Source: Thermomonas sp. (GTDB lineage: Bacteria > Pseudomonadota > Gammaproteobacteria > Xanthomonadales > Xanthomonadaceae). From it: a DNA stretch of 6,269 nucleotides. The notes under the pieces were generated by a model. That model was not told the origin of the DNA, ran no database searches, and saw nothing but the letters and a program-made list of their open reading frames with translations. The stretch covers positions 1-6,269 of the forward strand of contig JANJSW010000019.1 in NCBI GenBank assembly GCA_024711415.1, written 5' to 3'. The position numbers were made by a program, and so were the translations under genes. Positions 1-5,107 of the stretch are shown piece by piece; positions within the stretch are counted from its first letter, which is position 1, and every line of letters begins with the position of its first letter.

Positions 1-299
1 GGTTCCTCGCCGATCAGCAGCGCGGCGGTGCGGATCGACAGCTCGTCCAGCTCCTGCGTGGTCGCGCCGTTGTACAGGCCGGAGATGGTGCGGGTGGCGA
101 CGCGCATCGGATCCACCGCGTGCAGCCCCTCGCAGCAGCGCTGGACGGCGCGCACGATCTTGTTGAGATCGACGGGCTCGGTGCTGCCGTTGCGCTTGGT
201 CACCGCCATGGCGGTGGCGGTGGGTGGCGGGGTGAGGTCGAAAGCGGGCGCGGCGGCCGGCGCTTCGGCGGGCGCCTCGGCAATCAAGGTCTGTGACAT
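1..299 (-). CDS. nrdA: Ribonucleoside-diphosphate reductase class Ia, alpha subunit (N-terminal part)
   Basis: Partial gene: 99 codons plus two bases are visible, and the rest lies beyond position 1. NrdA is the large subunit of aerobic class Ia ribonucleotide reductase; with NrdB it reduces ribonucleoside diphosphates to deoxyribonucleotides in the cytoplasm. The visible part is an Ala/Pro-rich tail of about 30 residues followed by an ATP-cone, the allosteric domain that sets overall activity. Landmarks are VTKRNGSTEPVDLNKIV (33-49), the pair C55-C56, the stretch from GLHAVDP to ISGLYNG (58-78) and TQELDELSIRTAALLIGEE (81-99). The start at 299 is chosen because GGAG (310-307) precedes it by 7 nt. 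An in-frame ATG at codon 31 has no Shine-Dalgarno sequence. The catalytic barrel is outside the window, so class Ia rests on the ATP-cone sequence and its match to the gammaproteobacterial NrdA N-terminus. Expression is probably controlled by the upstream cobalamin riboswitch. Confidence 0.9.
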   Translation of the reverse strand, partial: MSQTLIAEAPAEAPAAAPAFDLTPPPTATAMAVTKRNGSTEPVDLNKIVRAVQRCCEGLHAVDPMRVATRTISGLYNGATTQELDELSIRTAALLIGEE

Positions 300-306
300 C
301 TGGCGT

Positions 307-310
307 CTCC
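307..310 (-). promoter_or_regulatory. Ribosome binding site of nrdA
   Basis: GGAG on the minus strand, 7 nt before the ATG at 299-297. It decides the nrdA start, because neither the out-of-frame ATG at 312-310 nor the internal in-frame ATG (codon 31) is preceded by a comparable motif. It is also the likely target if the riboswitch acts on translation. Confidence 0.75.
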
Positions 311-382
311 ATGCGGATGCACGGGCCCGGCCTGTCCCTCGCAGGCGCGGATGGCATCGGAAACGCAGGGTGGAAGCGCGGT

Positions 383-399
383 GTCGCACGGCCTGCGAC
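383..399 (-). repeat. Inverted repeat (hairpin C) in nrdA leader
   Basis: GTCGCA and TGCGAC form a perfect 6-bp stem around a 5-nt loop (GGCCG). It is the last clear stem before the nrdA ribosome binding site, about 70 nt away. No T-tract follows it. Confidence 0.5.
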
Positions 400-402
400 C
401 CG

Positions 403-417
403 GCACGGATTCCGTGC
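403..417 (-). repeat. Inverted repeat (hairpin B) in nrdA leader
   Basis: GCACGGAATCCGTGC is a 15-nt palindrome with one central base. As RNA it gives at least a 5-bp stem with a 5-nt loop. Its 5' arm has a second possible partner, CCGTGC at 391-386. Confidence 0.5.
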
Positions 418-440
418 GGGGCGGCCCTGCTGCACCAGCC

Positions 441-456
441 ATCTCCCCCCGGAGAT
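441..456 (-). repeat. Inverted repeat (hairpin A) in nrdA leader
   Basis: ATCTCC and GGAGAT form a perfect 6-bp stem with a GGGG loop. The TCTCC in the 5' arm is also complementary to the nrdA Shine-Dalgarno GGAGA (310-306), so this arm could act as an anti-ribosome-binding-site strand when the hairpin is open (inference). Confidence 0.5.
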
Positions 457-491
457 TCTTCGGCCGGCACCGCGCGGCGTGCTTCGCGCGG

Positions 492-706
492 CTGTCGGCA
501 GGTCTTCGGACTCGTGGATGTGGCGGGCCATGGGCCCGGCCGCCTTGGCCGCCGCTTCCCAGGACCACCGTCCCAGTGCGAAATCGCGACCTCGTCTCCA
601 CTTACCGCTGCGGGGCAGTGCCGGGATTGGCGTGGCATTGCGAAACAATGCGCGCCGCACCGGCTTCCCTTTTCATCCGACAGGTTGTGCCTGACGGAAC
701 CGACAA
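492..706 (-). promoter_or_regulatory. Cobalamin (adenosylcobalamin) riboswitch upstream of nrdA
   Basis: A metabolite-binding leader RNA on the minus strand. Conserved elements appear in the correct order. A closing helix pairs TTGTCGG (706-700) with CCGACAG (498-492). AAAAGGGAAGCC lies at 673-662 and is followed by GGTG. An insert hairpin GCATTG-TTTCG-CAATGC spans 651-635. The core CTGCCCCGCAGCGGTAA (618-602) is close to the E. coli btuB core. GCACTGGG (579-572) and TGGGAAGCGG follow, and then the 3' B12 box GAGTCCGAAGACCTGCC (513-497). This class usually represses its downstream gene when adenosylcobalamin binds. Placement on a class Ia reductase gene fits the known pattern in which B12-independent isoenzymes are switched off when B12 is available. 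The boundaries are taken from the closing helix. Confidence 0.95.
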
Positions 707-710
707 CCCC

Positions 711-739
711 AAGATAATGGGGATATCACCGATGGTCAA
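711..739 (-). promoter_or_regulatory. Sigma70-type promoter for the nrdA riboswitch transcript
   Basis: TTGACC (739-734) and TATCTT (716-711) are separated by exactly 17 nt on the minus strand. The expected start, about 7 nt further on, falls near 704, the first base pairs of the riboswitch closing helix, so promoter and RNA support each other. The -35 box overlaps the TGA stop codon of the preceding phosphopantetheinyl transferase gene. No NrdR box was seen. Confidence 0.75.
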
Positions 740-1440
740 TCCTGATCGGCCAGATCCGCGGCGGCGCTGGCGTAGCGCCAATGGGTGGGCGTGCCGAGGG
801 CGTCATCGGCGCGTTCAAGCCGGCTGCCGGGGGCCAGCGCCAACGCCAGCGCGCCGGTGCCGAAGGCCCAGCCCAGCGCCTCCGCGACGGCCGCAGCGGC
901 GGGCTGGGCGGTGACCGTGCGCGCGGCGCGCGGCTGCAGCCCTTCGCCGCTGCGCTTGCCGTGCGCCTCCTTCAGCGTCCACAGCGCGTGGAACACATCG
1001 CCGCGCAACGGGTCGTCGGCGGCATCGACGCGCCGGCATTCTTCCGGCGAAAACACGAAGCGCGCCAGCGCGTGCCAGTCGCGCACGCGCCGCGGCAGCT
1101 CGATATCCACGCCCACCGGCGCATCGGCCAGCGCCAGTGCCAGCCAGTCGCCGCTATGGCTCAGCGACACATGCAGCGGCGCGGCATCGCCATCCACCCG
1201 CAGCAGTGGCCGGCCGTCCGCGTGCGCGTCCAGCGCAACCCGGCCCACGTCCAGCTGCAGCCACTGCGCCGCCAGCGCGCGCGCCTGCCAGTGACCGGCC
1301 AGGAATGTATCGCGCCGCGACGCCGAGGTGATCGCCTGCAGGCGCCGGCGCTCGGCGTCGGTCAGCCAGTCCAGCCCGCGCGCGCCGACCTCGGCGACCG
1401 CCGCCGCGACCGGCAGCAGATGCAGACGCGCGGCGGCCAT
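736..1440 (-). CDS. 4'-phosphopantetheinyl transferase superfamily protein (Sfp/HetI type)
   Basis: A 234-residue cytoplasmic protein. Enzymes of this family move the phosphopantetheine arm of coenzyme A onto a conserved serine of an acyl or peptidyl carrier protein. Family landmarks are GRPLL (76-80), VSLSHSGDWLALA (91-103), the metal-binding VGVDIE (109-114, with D112 and E114) and WTLKEAHGK (154-162, with E158). The length suits the Sfp/HetI/EntD group rather than AcpS, which is about half as long. The ATG lies 6 nt after the clpA stop codon and has no strong Shine-Dalgarno sequence, so it is probably cotranscribed and translationally coupled with clpA. The carrier protein target cannot be read from the window; fatty acid, polyketide, aryl polyene pigment or siderophore carriers are all possible. 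The gene end overlaps the -35 box of the nrdA promoter. Confidence 0.88.
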   Translation of the reverse strand: MAAARLHLLPVAAAVAEVGARGLDWLTDAERRRLQAITSASRRDTFLAGHWQARALAAQWLQLDVGRVALDAHADGRPLLRVDGDAAPLHVSLSHSGDWLALALADAPVGVDIELPRRVRDWHALARFVFSPEECRRVDAADDPLRGDVFHALWTLKEAHGKRSGEGLQPRAARTVTAQPAAAAVAEALGWAFGTGALALALAPGSRLERADDALGTPTHWRYASAAADLADQD

Positions 1441-1446
1441 CGCGGC

Positions 1447-3726
1447 TTAGGCCAGCATCGCCGGCAGCAGCTTCTCGGGTTCGGCCTGCACGTCCAGCAC
1501 CAGCTCGCCATCCACCGCGTCCAGCGCCACCCGGCCACCCTCGACCAGCTTGCCGAACAGCAGTTCGTCGGCCAGCGGGCGCTTGATCCTGTCCTGGATC
1601 AGCCGCGCCATCGGGCGTGCGCCCATCAGCGGGTCGAAGCCCTGCTGGCCCAGCCATTCGCGCGCAGCCTGGGTGGCGGTCAGGGTCACCTGCTTCTCGT
1701 GCAACAGCGCTTCCAGCTCGATCAGGAATTTGTCCACCACCCGCAGGATGTGTTCGAAGCCCAGCGCCTGGAACTGCACCACCGCATCCAGCCGGTTGCG
1801 GAACTCGGGGGTGAAGCCGCGGCGGATCGCCTCCATCGCATCCGGGCTGTGATCCTGCTTCGTAAAGCCAATACTGCGCCGCGCCGCCTGGGTGGCGCCG
1901 GCGTTGGTGGTCATCACCAGGATCACGTTGCGGAAATTGGCCTCGCGCCCGTTGGTATCGGTCAGCGTGCCGCGATCCATGACCTGCAGCAGGATGTTGA
2001 AGATGTCGGGGTGCGCCTTCTCGATTTCGTCCAGCAGCAGCACGCAGTGCGGCGTCTTGACGATCTTCTCGGTCAGCAGGCCGCCCTGGTCGAAGCCGAC
2101 ATACCCCGGAGGCGCCCCGATCAAGCGGCTGACCGAATGCGGCTCCATGTATTCGCTCATGTCGAAGCGGATCAGCTCGATGCCGAGCTGCATCGCCAGC
2201 TGGCGGGTGACCTCGGTCTTGCCCACGCCGGTGGGACCGGCGAACAGGAAGTTGCCGATCGGCTTGTCGGGATTGCCCAGACCGCTGCGCGCCAGCTTGA
2301 TCGCGCTGGCCAGCGTTTCGATGGCCGGGTCCTGGCCGAAGATCACCATCTTCAGGTTGCGCTCCAGGTGCTGCAGCACGTCCTTGTCGGAGGCGCTGAC
2401 CTGCTTGGCCGGGATGCGCGCCATCTTGGCGACGATGGTCTCGATCTCCTCCACGTCGATCAGCTGCTTGCGCGTTTCCACCGGCAGCAGCCGCTGGCGC
2501 GCGCCGGCTTCGTCGATCACGTCGATCGCCTTGTCCGGCAGCAGGCGGTCGCCTATATGCTTGACCGACAGGTCCACCGCGGCGCGAATCGCTTCGTCGG
2601 CGTAGGCCACGTCGTGGTGGGCCTCGTACTTGGGCTTCAGGCCCTTGAGGATCTCGACGGCCTCGCCCACGGTGGGCTCGACGATGTCGATCTTCTGGAA
2701 GCGCCGCGCCAGCGCGCGGTCCTTCTCGAACACGCCGCGGTATTCCTGGAAGGTGGTGGAACCGATGCAGCGCAGCTCGCCGTTGGCCAGCACCGGCTTG
2801 ATCAGGTTGGAGGCGTCCATGGTGCCGCCGCTGGAGGCGCCGGCGCCGATGATGGTGTGGATCTCGTCGATGAACAGGATCGCGCCCGGCTGCTTCTTCA
2901 GCGCCGCCAGCACGCCCTTCAGGCGCTTCTCGAAATCGCCGCGGTACTTGGTGCCGGCCACCAGCGCGCCCAGGTCCAGCGAATAGATCACCGCCCCGGC
3001 CAGCACGTCCGGGACCTCGCCATCGACGATCCGCTTGGCCAGCCCTTCCGCCAGCGCGGTCTTGCCGACCCCGGATTCGCCCACGTACAGCGGGTTGTTC
3101 TTGCGCCGACGGCACAGCACCTGGATGGTGCGCTCGATTTCCTCGGCGCGCCCCACCAGCGGATCGATGCGCCCGGCGCGCGCGGCCTCGTTGAGGTTGC
3201 TGGCGAACTCGGTGAGCGGATCGCCCTTGCCCTCGCCTTCGCCGGCCTCGCCCTTGCCCTCGCCGTCCTGCGCGGACTGGCCCGGCTCGTCCTCGTTGCG
3301 GGCGATGCCGTGCGACAGGTAATTGACCACGTCCAGCCGGTGCACGTCCTGCTGGTTGAGGAAATACACGGCGTGCGAATCCTTTTCGCCGAAGATCGCC
3401 ACCAGCACGTTGGCGCCGGTTACCTCTTTCTTGCCCGAGGACTGCACGTGGTAGACCGCGCGCTGCAGCACGCGCTGGAAGCCGAGGGTGGGCTGGGTGT
3501 CGCGGCCGTCGTCGTCGGCGAAGCGGCTGACCGACACCTCGATGGCGTTGTCCAGCTCGTCGCGCAGGCGCGGCAGGTCGGCGCCGACCGCGCGCAGCAC
3601 CGCCTCGGCCGAGGGGTTGTCCAGCAACGCCAGCAGCAGATGCTCGACCGTCATGAACTCGTAGCGCGCCTCGCGGGTGCGCTTGTAGCACTGGCCGATG
3701 GTTTGCTCGAGATCCTTGCTGAACAT
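1447..3726 (-). CDS. clpA: ATP-dependent Clp protease ATP-binding subunit ClpA
   Basis: 759 residues, full length (E. coli ClpA has 758). ClpA is the hexameric AAA+ unfoldase that feeds substrates, including N-degron proteins delivered by ClpS, into ClpP in the cytoplasm. The N domain (about 1-140) contains [13 protein letters not shown] (23-35). A Gly/Glu/Lys-rich linker spans about 143-170. D1 has Walker A GESGVGKT (216-223) and Walker B ILFIDEIH (283-290). D2 has Walker A GPTGVGKT (497-504), Walker B LLLDEIEK (563-570), sensor-1 N608, TPEFRNRLD (639-647) and sensor-2 GARP (702-705, R704). The ClpP-docking loop reads IGF (619-621), whereas E. coli ClpA has IGL. The E. coli internal start (Met169) that gives a short ClpA form is replaced here by a CTC leucine codon. 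The start at 3726 matches the family N-terminus, with GGCAGG (3737-3732) 5 nt upstream. clpS lies just upstream. Confidence 0.98.
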   Translation of the reverse strand: MFSKDLEQTIGQCYKRTREARYEFMTVEHLLLALLDNPSAEAVLRAVGADLPRLRDELDNAIEVSVSRFADDDGRDTQPTLGFQRVLQRAVYHVQSSGKKEVTGANVLVAIFGEKDSHAVYFLNQQDVHRLDVVNYLSHGIARNEDEPGQSAQDGEGKGEAGEGEGKGDPLTEFASNLNEAARAGRIDPLVGRAEEIERTIQVLCRRRKNNPLYVGESGVGKTALAEGLAKRIVDGEVPDVLAGAVIYSLDLGALVAGTKYRGDFEKRLKGVLAALKKQPGAILFIDEIHTIIGAGASSGGTMDASNLIKPVLANGELRCIGSTTFQEYRGVFEKDRALARRFQKIDIVEPTVGEAVEILKGLKPKYEAHHDVAYADEAIRAAVDLSVKHIGDRLLPDKAIDVIDEAGARQRLLPVETRKQLIDVEEIETIVAKMARIPAKQVSASDKDVLQHLERNLKMVIFGQDPAIETLASAIKLARSGLGNPDKPIGNFLFAGPTGVGKTEVTRQLAMQLGIELIRFDMSEYMEPHSVSRLIGAPPGYVGFDQGGLLTEKIVKTPHCVLLLDEIEKAHPDIFNILLQVMDRGTLTDTNGREANFRNVILVMTTNAGATQAARRSIGFTKQDHSPDAMEAIRRGFTPEFRNRLDAVVQFQALGFEHILRVVDKFLIELEALLHEKQVTLTATQAAREWLGQQGFDPLMGARPMARLIQDRIKRPLADELLFGKLVEGGRVALDAVDGELVLDVQAEPEKLLPAMLA
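3221..3264 (-). repeat. 17-bp direct repeat coding for the ClpA linker
   Basis: The plus-strand word TCGCCCTTGCCCTCGCC occurs at 3221-3237 and again at 3248-3264, a 27-bp period equal to nine codons. On the coding strand it gives GEGKGEAGE followed by GEGKGD, within the flexible linker between the ClpA N domain and D1. The repeat keeps the frame, which suggests slippage or a small tandem duplication tolerated in a disordered segment (inference). Confidence 0.7.
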
Positions 3727-3755
3727 GAAAACCTGCCTTCGGGTACGTCAGCTCC

Positions 3756-3784
3756 TATGTAGGGCGCATTCGGCCCCGGGACAA
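3756..3784 (-). promoter_or_regulatory. clpA: Candidate clpA promoter in the clpS-clpA gap
   Basis: TTGTCC (3784-3779) and TACATA (3761-3756) lie 17 nt apart on the minus strand, predicting a start near 3749 and a leader of about 23 nt before the clpA ATG. The -10 match to sigma70 is only moderate. The same stretch can be read as CTTGTCC-N14-CCCTACAT, which resembles a heat-shock sigma32 site (CTTGAAA/CCCCATNT). Either reading is tentative; the gap may instead be crossed only by transcripts from the clpS promoter. Confidence 0.35.
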
Positions 3785-3797
3785 GTGCCGATCCCGG
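3776..3797 (-). repeat. Inverted repeat directly after the clpS stop codon
   Basis: CCGGGA (3797-3792) and TCCCGG (3781-3776) can form a 6-bp GC-rich stem around a 10-nt loop, beginning at the base after the clpS TGA. No T-tract follows, so a full terminator is unlikely. It could protect the clpS message 3' end or partly attenuate readthrough into clpA (inference). It overlaps the candidate clpA -35 box. Confidence 0.4.
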
Positions 3798-4127
3798 TCA
3801 GGCCCGCTCCATCGTGCACAGCAGCGGGTGCTGGTTCAGCCTGGCGTACTCGTTGACCTGCGCCACCTTGGATTCTGCGATCTCGCGGGTGAACACCCCG
3901 CATACGCCGCGGCCACGGGTATGCACGTGCAGCATGACCTGGGTGGCGCGCTCCAGCCCCATCGAGAAAAACCGCATCAGCACGTCGACCACGAAGTCCA
4001 TCGGCGTGTAGTCGTCATTGAGCAGCAGAACGGTGTATTGCGGCGGGCGCGCCACTTCCGGGCGCGCCGGCGCCACCACGGTGCCGTGGTCGTGATCGCG
4101 CTGCGGCTTGTCGGGCTGGTTCGGCAT
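3798..4127 (-). CDS. clpS: ATP-dependent Clp protease adaptor protein ClpS
   Basis: 109 residues, close to the 106 of E. coli ClpS. ClpS binds bulky N-terminal residues of N-degron substrates and hands them to the N domain of ClpA. After a flexible charged tail (1-30), which in this family engages ClpA, comes the conserved core: [20 protein letters not shown] (31-50), with the pocket residues N37-D38-D39 and M43; ERATQVML (59-66), with H69 at the E. coli H66 position; then [14 protein letters not shown] (76-89) and HPLLCT (100-105). The start at 4127 gives the usual length. The frame stays open upstream to 4280, but that would add 51 residues unlike ClpS and would run through the TATAAT promoter element. 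No Shine-Dalgarno sequence precedes the ATG, consistent with a leaderless message. Confidence 0.96.
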   Translation of the reverse strand: MPNQPDKPQRDHDHGTVVAPARPEVARPPQYTVLLLNDDYTPMDFVVDVLMRFFSMGLERATQVMLHVHTRGRGVCGVFTREIAESKVAQVNEYARLNQHPLLCTMERA

Positions 4128-4133
4128 GGGCAA

Positions 4134-4139
4134 ATTATA
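4134..4139 (-). promoter_or_regulatory. clpS: Consensus -10 element of the clpS promoter (predicted leaderless start)
   Basis: A perfect TATAAT on the minus strand is followed by TTGCCC and then the clpS ATG (4127-4125). Transcription beginning about 7 nt downstream of the -10 box would start at or next to the A of the ATG. No convincing -35 box is seen at 16-18 nt; TTGATG (4157-4152) is only 12 nt away. The gap is shared with the oppositely directed operon, for which I could not assign a promoter. Confidence 0.6.
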
Positions 4140-4167
4140 CGTCGCACCGCCCATCAACCCATGCCCC

Positions 4168-4171
4168 GGAG
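4168..4171 (+). promoter_or_regulatory. Ribosome binding site of the secreted-protein gene
   Basis: GGAG lies 5 nt upstream of the ATG at 4177 and supports that start over the upstream in-frame ATG at 4108, which lies inside clpS on the opposite strand. Confidence 0.7.
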
Positions 4172-4176
4172 CCTCC

Positions 4177-4641
4177 ATGCGCCTGCCCCTGCTCGCCGCC
4201 ATCCTGTTCGCGCTGGCCGCGCCCCCCTCCACGGCCGGCGATGCCTCGGTCCAGGCGCGCCTGGACGCGCGCGGCATCAAGTACGAAATCGATGGCGACG
4301 GCGACTACAAGCTCCTGGTGTCGTACAAGGACGAGGGTCGCACCCAGCTGGTGTTCGTCTCCGGCGCCAGCGAATCGGTCCAGGGCCTGGTGGTGCGCGA
4401 GGTGTTCTCGCCCGCCGGCAAGGTGGGCGCGGATGCCCTCGCCGCCAAGGCGATCGACCTGCTCGCCGAAAGCCGCACGCTGAAGGTCGGCGCGTGGGAA
4501 ATCGCCGGGGACGTGCTCTATTACGTGATCAAGCTGCCCGACAGCGTCGACGCCACCCAGCTGGAGGCCGCCATCGACATCGCCGCGGAAACCGCCGACG
4601 AAAAGGAAATCGAACTGTCCGGCGCCAAGGACGAACTCTGA
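4177..4641 (+). CDS. Small secreted protein of unknown function (possible YbjN-like fold)
   Basis: 154 residues. I do not recognise a named family with certainty. Residues 1-20 form a typical Sec signal peptide: MR, a hydrophobic core [13 protein letters not shown], then PSTA with likely cleavage before GDAS. There is no lipobox cysteine, so a periplasmic or released protein is expected. The mature part of about 134 residues is acidic and alternates short helices and strands: a helix 24-32, then [18 protein letters not shown] (33-50), TQLVFVSG (56-63), a helix about 86-98, YYVIKLP (115-121) and a helix 127-140. This helix-strand pattern with the G-(I/L)-x-Y-E-x-D motif recalls YbjN and type III chaperone-like domains, a weak resemblance only. 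The start is set by GGAG (4168-4171), 5 nt before the ATG. The frame is open further upstream to 4108, but that would bury the signal peptide. The gene heads the nudJ-mnmA-hflD operon, with 1 nt to nudJ. Confidence 0.8.
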   Translation: MRLPLLAAILFALAAPPSTAGDASVQARLDARGIKYEIDGDGDYKLLVSYKDEGRTQLVFVSGASESVQGLVVREVFSPAGKVGADALAAKAIDLLAESRTLKVGAWEIAGDVLYYVIKLPDSVDATQLEAAIDIAAETADEKEIELSGAKDEL

Positions 4642-4642
4642 C

Positions 4643-5107
4643 ATGAGCTATCGCGAAGGCCGCTTCTGGCAGCCGGACGTCACCGTCGCCACCCTGGTGG
4701 CGCGCGACGGCCGCCTGCTGTGCGTGGAGGAACGGGTGGGTGGCCGCCTGGTGCTCAACCAGCCCGCCGGCCATCTGGAGCCCGACGAAAGCCTGGTGGA
4801 CGCCGCGCTGCGCGAAACCCGCGAGGAAACCGGCTGGCACGTGCGCATCACCCATCTGGTGGGCACCTACCAGTGGAAGGCGCCGGAGACCCAGCGCCAC
4901 TATCTGCGCTTCGCCTTCGCCGCCGAACCGCTGGAGGAAATCCCCGGCGCGACGCTGGACGAGGGCATCGTGCAGGCGCTGTGGCTGTCGCCGCAGCAGC
5001 TGCAGGCCGAGGCCCCGCGCCACCGCAGCCCGCTGGTATGGCGCGCGGTCGCCGACTACCTGGGCGGCAGCCGCCACCCGCTGTCGCTGGTGCGGCAGCT
5101 GGCATGA
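4643..5107 (+). CDS. nudJ: NUDIX hydrolase, NudJ-like phosphatase
   Basis: 154 residues, cytoplasmic. Nudix enzymes hydrolyse nucleoside diphosphates linked to another group. E. coli NudJ (YmfB), in the same position before mnmA, acts on nucleoside di- and triphosphates and on the thiamine precursor hydroxymethylpyrimidine diphosphate. The Nudix box runs from G43 to W65: G43-x5-E49-x7-R57-E58-T-R-E61-E62-T-G64-W, with the metal-binding E58, E61 and E62 intact; the usual hydrophobic residue after RE is threonine here. DVTVATLV (12-19) is the typical first strand and NQPAGHLE (39-46) leads into the box. The start is 1 nt after the upstream stop codon, with AAGGACG about 9 nt before the ATG. The stop overlaps the mnmA start in ATGA. 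Substrate specificity is inferred from synteny and similarity only. Confidence 0.9.
   Translation: MSYREGRFWQPDVTVATLVARDGRLLCVEERVGGRLVLNQPAGHLEPDESLVDAALRETREETGWHVRITHLVGTYQWKAPETQRHYLRFAFAAEPLEEIPGATLDEGIVQALWLSPQQLQAEAPRHRSPLVWRAVADYLGGSRHPLSLVRQLA

Larger units (their letters stand above)
300..491 (-). other. nrdA 5' leader between riboswitch and start codon (candidate expression platform)
   Basis: This 192-nt stretch has no credible gene. In transcript order it holds three predicted hairpins: ATCTCC-GGGG-GGAGAT (456-441), GCACGGAATCCGTGC (417-403) and GTCGCA-GGCCG-TGCGAC (399-383). None is followed by a run of T, so none looks like a classical intrinsic terminator; control at the ribosome binding site or Rho-dependent termination is more likely (inference). 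The 5' arm GCACGG of the second hairpin can also pair with a second CCGTGC copy at 391-386 inside the third, so two structures exclude each other. A minus-strand reading frame through this stretch (601-284) is treated as spurious. Confidence 0.6.

Noticed and set aside
383..456. Leader hairpins as an intrinsic terminator of nrdA
   Set aside because: No run of T follows any of the stems on the minus strand, so a classical Rho-independent terminator cannot be supported.
593..600. TGGAGACG inside the riboswitch is identical to the nrdA ribosome binding region (311-304)
   Set aside because: It is a direct, not complementary, repeat of 8 nt, and no start codon follows at a suitable distance. Probably chance.
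28..914. Plus-strand and minus-strand open frames across the nrdA leader (28-717, 293-694, 351-914, 601-284)
   Set aside because: They run through the riboswitch and nrdA in antisense or wrong frames and give Arg/Pro/Ala-rich products without domains. The riboswitch explains the conservation expected here.
1154..3691. An 845-codon minus-strand frame overlapping clpA in another register
   Set aside because: The translation is low-complexity Arg/Ala/Gly/Pro, and ClpA in the neighbouring frame matches its family end to end.
781..3762. A 993-codon open frame on the plus strand, antisense to clpA and the phosphopantetheinyl transferase gene
   Set aside because: It lies opposite two clearly conserved genes in the frame kept open by their G/C-rich third positions. 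Its product is a compositionally biased run of Arg, Gln, His, Val and Leu with no recognisable domain.
4128..4280. Longer ClpS start at 4280 (160 residues) or at 4154
   Set aside because: The additions do not resemble ClpS, they overlap the divergent secreted-protein gene, and they would place the TATAAT promoter element inside the coding region.
4627..4641. C-terminal KDEL of the secreted protein as a retention signal
   Set aside because: KDEL is an endoplasmic reticulum signal of eukaryotes. In this bacterial context it is a chance ending of an acidic tail.
4720..5103. Upstream extension of mnmA to an ATG at 4720
   Set aside because: The added 128 residues are the nudJ gene read in another frame. 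MnmA begins normally at 5104, just before its PP-loop.
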